Translations under genes and position numbers: made by a program
Shown here: positions 13,501 through 16,365 of the stretch, one piece after another
Position numbering within the stretch: position 1 is the stretch's first letter
Layout: each line of letters begins with the position of its first letter
Assembly (NCBI GenBank): GCA_913774795.1
Contig: CAJYIL010000179.1
Coordinates: forward strand, 1 to 16,365
Length of the DNA: 16,365 bases
Direction of reading: 5' to 3'
DNA from: Pseudobdellovibrionaceae bacterium
Lineage (GTDB): Bacteria > Bdellovibrionota > Bdellovibrionia > Bdellovibrionales > JAMPXM01
The notes under the pieces: model-generated
The model's input: only the letters and a program-made list of their open reading frames with translations
What the model was told of the DNA's origin: nothing
Database searches by the model: none

Positions 13501-15582
13501 ATGCCTTCCGCGCGTGAAAAAGCCGAAAAGAGAATCGATACTCTCCGCATCCAGCTCGAACGAGCGAACTATCTTTACCACGTGCTCGATCAACCCGAGA
13601 TCAGCGACCGTGAGTACGATAAGCTCTTTCAAGAACTCATCGATTTGGAACAAGCCTTCCCCGATCTCGTGATTCCTGAATCACCCTCGCAACGCGTGGG
13701 CGGAGCGCCTCTAGACGCCTTCGAAAAGGCATCGCATCGCACCCCGATGCTTTCGCTCTCGAATAGTTACTCTCCTGAAGATATTGCGGCCTTCGACGAA
13801 CGCATCAACAAGATCCTCGAGCGCAAAGGGGAGGTCGAGTACTTTTGCGAGCCGAAATTCGACGGGCTTGCCATCGAGCTCATCTACGAGAACGGTCGCT
13901 TGACCGGTGCGCTCACCCGCGGAGACGGCGCGGTCGGTGAGAACGTGATCACGAATGTGCGCACGATGAAGTCAGTTCCGCAGCGCCTTGCGAAAGCCCC
14001 TGAGCTTCTCGAGGTGCGCGGCGAAATACTCATGTTTAAGAAAGACTTCGCGGCCTTGAACGAAGCTCAACAAGAATCGGGCGTCGTTCCATTTGCCAAT
14101 CCACGAAACGCGGCGGCAGGTTCTTTAAGGCAGCTCGATCCCAAAATCACGGCCTCAAGGCCTTTGCGTCTTTTCGCTTACGCTCCGGGAGTCGTGAACG
14201 GAAAAGTCTTTGCGTCTCAAGAACAGTTCGAAACCTATCTCGATGAACTTCAAATTCCGACCGTCGGGCTCTCAACTGACAAAGACTTTGCCACATTCGC
14301 GAAGCACGTTGAGAAAGAGCTGAAAGCGGGAAAACGTCCCGCGCTCGCACGGATCTGTCGCGGAGCCGATGAGGCCATCGAATACTACCACTTCATCGAG
14401 AAGATCAGAAAACTTCTTCCCTTCGATATCGATGGGATTGTCGTGAAGGTGAACTCATATCGTCTCCAGCAGGAGCTCGGATTTGTCGCTCGCTCGCCTC
14501 GCTGGGCGACGGCCGCGAAATTTAATCCCGAACAAGCCGAGACCGTGATCGAACGCATCGACGTTCAAGTCGGGCGCACGGGCGCTCTTACGCCCGTCGC
14601 GATTATGGCGCCGGTCAAAGTTGGCGGAGTGACGATCACAAACGCGACTCTTCACAACCAAGACGAGATCGACCGCAAAGATGTTCGAGTCGGCGACACC
14701 GTCGTGATTCAACGGGCTGGTGACGTCATTCCCGAAGTCGTTCGTGTCATCACCGAAAAGCGCCCGAAGAAGTCAGTGGCGTTTCAAATTCCGTCAAAAT
14801 GCCCTGTCTGCGGAAGCCCCGCAACCCGCGTCGACGACGAGGTCGTCACTCGTTGTACGAACCTTCTCTGCCCGGCGATCGTGAAAAATTCATTGATTCA
14901 CTTCATCGGCCGCCGCGCGATGAACATCGAGGGTCTTGGCGACCGCATGATCGAGACGCTTGTGAACGAAGGACTTGTTAAGAGTTTCAGCGATCTCTAT
15001 CGTTTAAAGTTCGATGACTTGATCGCGCTCGAACGCCAGGGCGAGAAGTCGGTTACGAATACGCTCGAGAGCATCGAGGCCTCAAAGAAAACCACGTTGC
15101 CTCGTTTGATTTTCGCTCTCGGCATTCGCTTTGTCGGAGAAACGACGGCGAAATCTCTCGCAACCGCTTTCGGCACGATCGAAAAACTAGAGACCGCGAC
15201 GCTCGAAGATCTTCTCAACGTCAAAGACATCGGTGAGAAAGTCGGAGAGTCGGTCGTGAAGGCGTTCTCCAACAAACAACTCCGAAAAGAAATTGCCGAT
15301 TTGCAAAAGCTCGGCGTGCATTACGAGGCCGTCGCGAAGAAAACCTCGGCCGGATCAACGAAACTCGAGGGAAAGAAGTTCGTGATCACCGGGACACTTC
15401 CCGTTCCGCGCGATGATGTAAAAGACATGATCGAAGCAAACGGGGGCGCGGTCAGCGGCTCGGTTTCGAAGAAAACTGACTATGTTCTCGCCGGCGAAGA
15501 AGCTGGTTCAAAGCTCGATAAAGCCTCTGAGCTTGGTGTGGCCATCCTCGACTGGGACGCCTTTCAGGCGCTTTTAAAGTAA
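13501..15582 (+). CDS. ligA: NAD-dependent DNA ligase
   Basis: LigA joins nicked DNA using NAD+ in replication and repair. The 693-aa protein has all domains in order: Ia NAD-binding domain with YLYHVLDQPEISDREYD (24-40), adenylation domain with CEPKFDGLAIE (116-126; Lys119 is the AMP-accepting residue), EVRGEILM, FANPRNAAAGSLRQ and FDIDGIVVKVN, OB fold with AGDVIPEV, a C4 zinc finger (Cys434, 437, 452, 457), helix-hairpin-helix repeats (about 470-600) and a C-terminal BRCT domain (about 622-693). Between about 255 and 283 it seems to carry roughly 25 extra residues compared with my memory of E. coli LigA. The start matches the family N-terminus. It is divergent from gatC. A hairpin lacking a T run follows the stop. 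Confidence 0.98.
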   Translation: MPSAREKAEKRIDTLRIQLERANYLYHVLDQPEISDREYDKLFQELIDLEQAFPDLVIPESPSQRVGGAPLDAFEKASHRTPMLSLSNSYSPEDIAAFDERINKILERKGEVEYFCEPKFDGLAIELIYENGRLTGALTRGDGAVGENVITNVRTMKSVPQRLAKAPELLEVRGEILMFKKDFAALNEAQQESGVVPFANPRNAAAGSLRQLDPKITASRPLRLFAYAPGVVNGKVFASQEQFETYLDELQIPTVGLSTDKDFATFAKHVEKELKAGKRPALARICRGADEAIEYYHFIEKIRKLLPFDIDGIVVKVNSYRLQQELGFVARSPRWATAAKFNPEQAETVIERIDVQVGRTGALTPVAIMAPVKVGGVTITNATLHNQDEIDRKDVRVGDTVVIQRAGDVIPEVVRVITEKRPKKSVAFQIPSKCPVCGSPATRVDDEVVTRCTNLLCPAIVKNSLIHFIGRRAMNIEGLGDRMIETLVNEGLVKSFSDLYRLKFDDLIALERQGEKSVTNTLESIEASKKTTLPRLIFALGIRFVGETTAKSLATAFGTIEKLETATLEDLLNVKDIGEKVGESVVKAFSNKQLRKEIADLQKLGVHYEAVAKKTSAGSTKLEGKKFVITGTLPVPRDDVKDMIEANGGAVSGSVSKKTDYVLAGEEAGSKLDKASELGVAILDWDAFQALLK

Positions 15583-15603
15583 AGGTCTGCTTTTCGCAGA
15601 TCT
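15583..15603 (+). terminator. Hairpin after ligA, weak terminator candidate
   Basis: AGGTCTGC pairs with GCAGATCT around a TTTTC loop (8 bp including one G-U), starting directly after the stop codon. No T run follows, so it may only stabilise the 3' end or allow read-through to the next gene. Confidence 0.3.
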
Positions 15604-15648
15604 CCGGGCGAGTTCATCGATCAGGATGCGCACGCCATTGGAGATCAT

Positions 15649-16206
15649 ATGAAGCTTCAGATCTTGCCGCTCTTGGGCCTTGTGATCATTTCATCGACAG
15701 CGTTCGCTGGCTCCGACACCATCACCTGCAAAACCCGCTCGGGTGCGGTGAAATTTGATGTGGGCAACGGATCGAACACAATCTCGATTCAAATGAAGAA
15801 TAAGAGTTCGGGTCAACACACGACTCACACGGCACCCGTAAAACTCATGCCGTACTACGACTACAATTCAGGCGAGACTGAGGAGACGCTGTCGGTTCTC
15901 CCGGCCTCTGTCGCCAAGATGCTGAAGAGCGATAACTCCGTTCAAATCGTGAAAGATAAAAGCGGAAAGGTGAAGTGCCGCGGACGTGAATTCACCGACG
16001 AAACGTACGTGCAGACGGTCCTCGTGACCGCAAAAGACAATCAGGGTCTCGACTCCAAATTGCGCGAGGAGAATGTGATTCCGGGCGCACTGAAAGAAAC
16101 AGGTTACTTGAGCTTGAAGGTCACTTGTCACCATGAGCAGGTCACGACCGCCGGCGGTTGCTACGCAGACGACGGCGACATCATCGAAGTCGTTCCCCAA
16201 AAATAA
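15649..16206 (+). CDS. Exported protein of unknown function
   Basis: I do not recognise this 185-aa protein. It has a clear Sec signal peptide, MKLQILPLLGLVIISSTAFA, with cleavage before Gly21, giving a mature protein of about 165 residues that is soluble with no further TM. Four Cys (27, 110, 160, 171) would suit two disulfides in the periplasm or outside the cell. The mature N-terminus (SDTITCKTRSGAVKFDVG) looks beta-rich. GGAG lies 5 nt before the ATG. It lies 66 nt after ligA and only 12 nt before the next exported-protein gene, which points to a two-gene unit. Confidence 0.75.
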   Translation: MKLQILPLLGLVIISSTAFAGSDTITCKTRSGAVKFDVGNGSNTISIQMKNKSSGQHTTHTAPVKLMPYYDYNSGETEETLSVLPASVAKMLKSDNSVQIVKDKSGKVKCRGREFTDETYVQTVLVTAKDNQGLDSKLREENVIPGALKETGYLSLKVTCHHEQVTTAGGCYADDGDIIEVVPQK

Positions 16207-16218
16207 GAGAGGTTTCCT

Positions 16219-16365
16219 ATGATGAAGTTCATCGCTTTAGTTGCCCTTGTTTTTGTAGGCTTTAACGCGAACGCAGCTGATCCGATCTCCGGCGACTACC
16301 GCATCGATGACCAGCATTCGGTTTTCATCACAAAGATCACGGATCGGCCGAACACCTACTACACG
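16219..16365 (+). CDS. Exported protein, partial (3' end off the right edge)
   Basis: Only 49 codons are present. MMKFIALVALVFVGFNANA is a Sec signal peptide, with cleavage before ADPISGDYRIDDQHSVF. AGAGG precedes two consecutive ATG codons, 6 nt before the first (16219) and 9 nt before the second (16222), so either could be used. It lies 12 nt after the previous exported-protein gene and is probably co-transcribed. The phrase YRIDDQHSVF faintly recalls the start of YceI-type lipid-binding proteins (Y-x-ID-x-x-HS), but the following residues do not continue that pattern clearly, so no function is assigned. Confidence 0.7.
   Translation, partial: MMKFIALVALVFVGFNANAADPISGDYRIDDQHSVFITKITDRPNTYYT

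Overview
The window reads as an ordinary chromosomal housekeeping region of a Gram-negative bacterium. It carries MurA, lipobox lipoproteins, Sec signal peptides and a c-di-GMP PilZ protein. Protein sequences and the murA / prmC / prfA / rpmE / rho cluster beside gatCAB and ligA suggest Bdellovibrionota (Bdellovibrio-like). That assignment is inference from familiarity, not a search. Composition looks moderately GC-rich and even, and I see no insertion sequence, phage gene, CRISPR array, tRNA or rRNA.

Layout. From 1 to about 6230 the minus strand carries rho, rpmE (L31), prfA (RF1), prmC (the methyltransferase that modifies RF1) and the 5' two-thirds of murA, which runs off the left edge. This run is broken by one plus-strand gene, a two-TM DUF3592-type membrane protein (1814-2575), sitting between prfA and prmC with its stop codon overlapping that of prfA. 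From 6230 to 6644 lies a 415-bp intergenic region with the rho leader (18-bp palindrome, then a C-rich, G-poor tract before the rho SD) and, on the other side, the upstream region of a PilZ gene (19-bp palindrome, repeated 9-mer). PilZ (+) converges on a long minus-strand operon gatC-gatA-gatB-ppx-DUF192-LysM lipoprotein, with a bidirectional terminator between them. ligA (+) diverges from gatC across only 84 bp and is followed by two genes for exported proteins of unknown function, the second cut by the right edge.

How it fits together. Rho, RF1, PrmC and L31 serve transcription termination and translation. GatCAB makes Gln-tRNA(Gln) and/or Asn-tRNA(Asn) by transamidation. MurA starts peptidoglycan synthesis and LigA seals DNA. 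Ppx/GppA removes polyphosphate or pppGpp. The cell-envelope proteins are a DUF192 periplasmic protein, a LysM protein with both a lipid anchor and a C-terminal TM helix, and the right-end exported proteins.

I do not see a clear new multi-gene system. The most interesting signals are: a Rho factor with a roughly 220-residue Gly/Arg/Asn/Gln-rich disordered N-terminus; a probable Rho-dependent autoregulatory leader upstream of it; an SD-sequestering inverted repeat before prfA; three start codons (prmC, gatC, ligA) placed 7-8 nt after -10-like elements with no usable SD, suggesting leaderless mRNAs; the dual-anchored LysM protein; and a consensus DnaA box next to a tandem 9-mer in the rho-rpmE gap.
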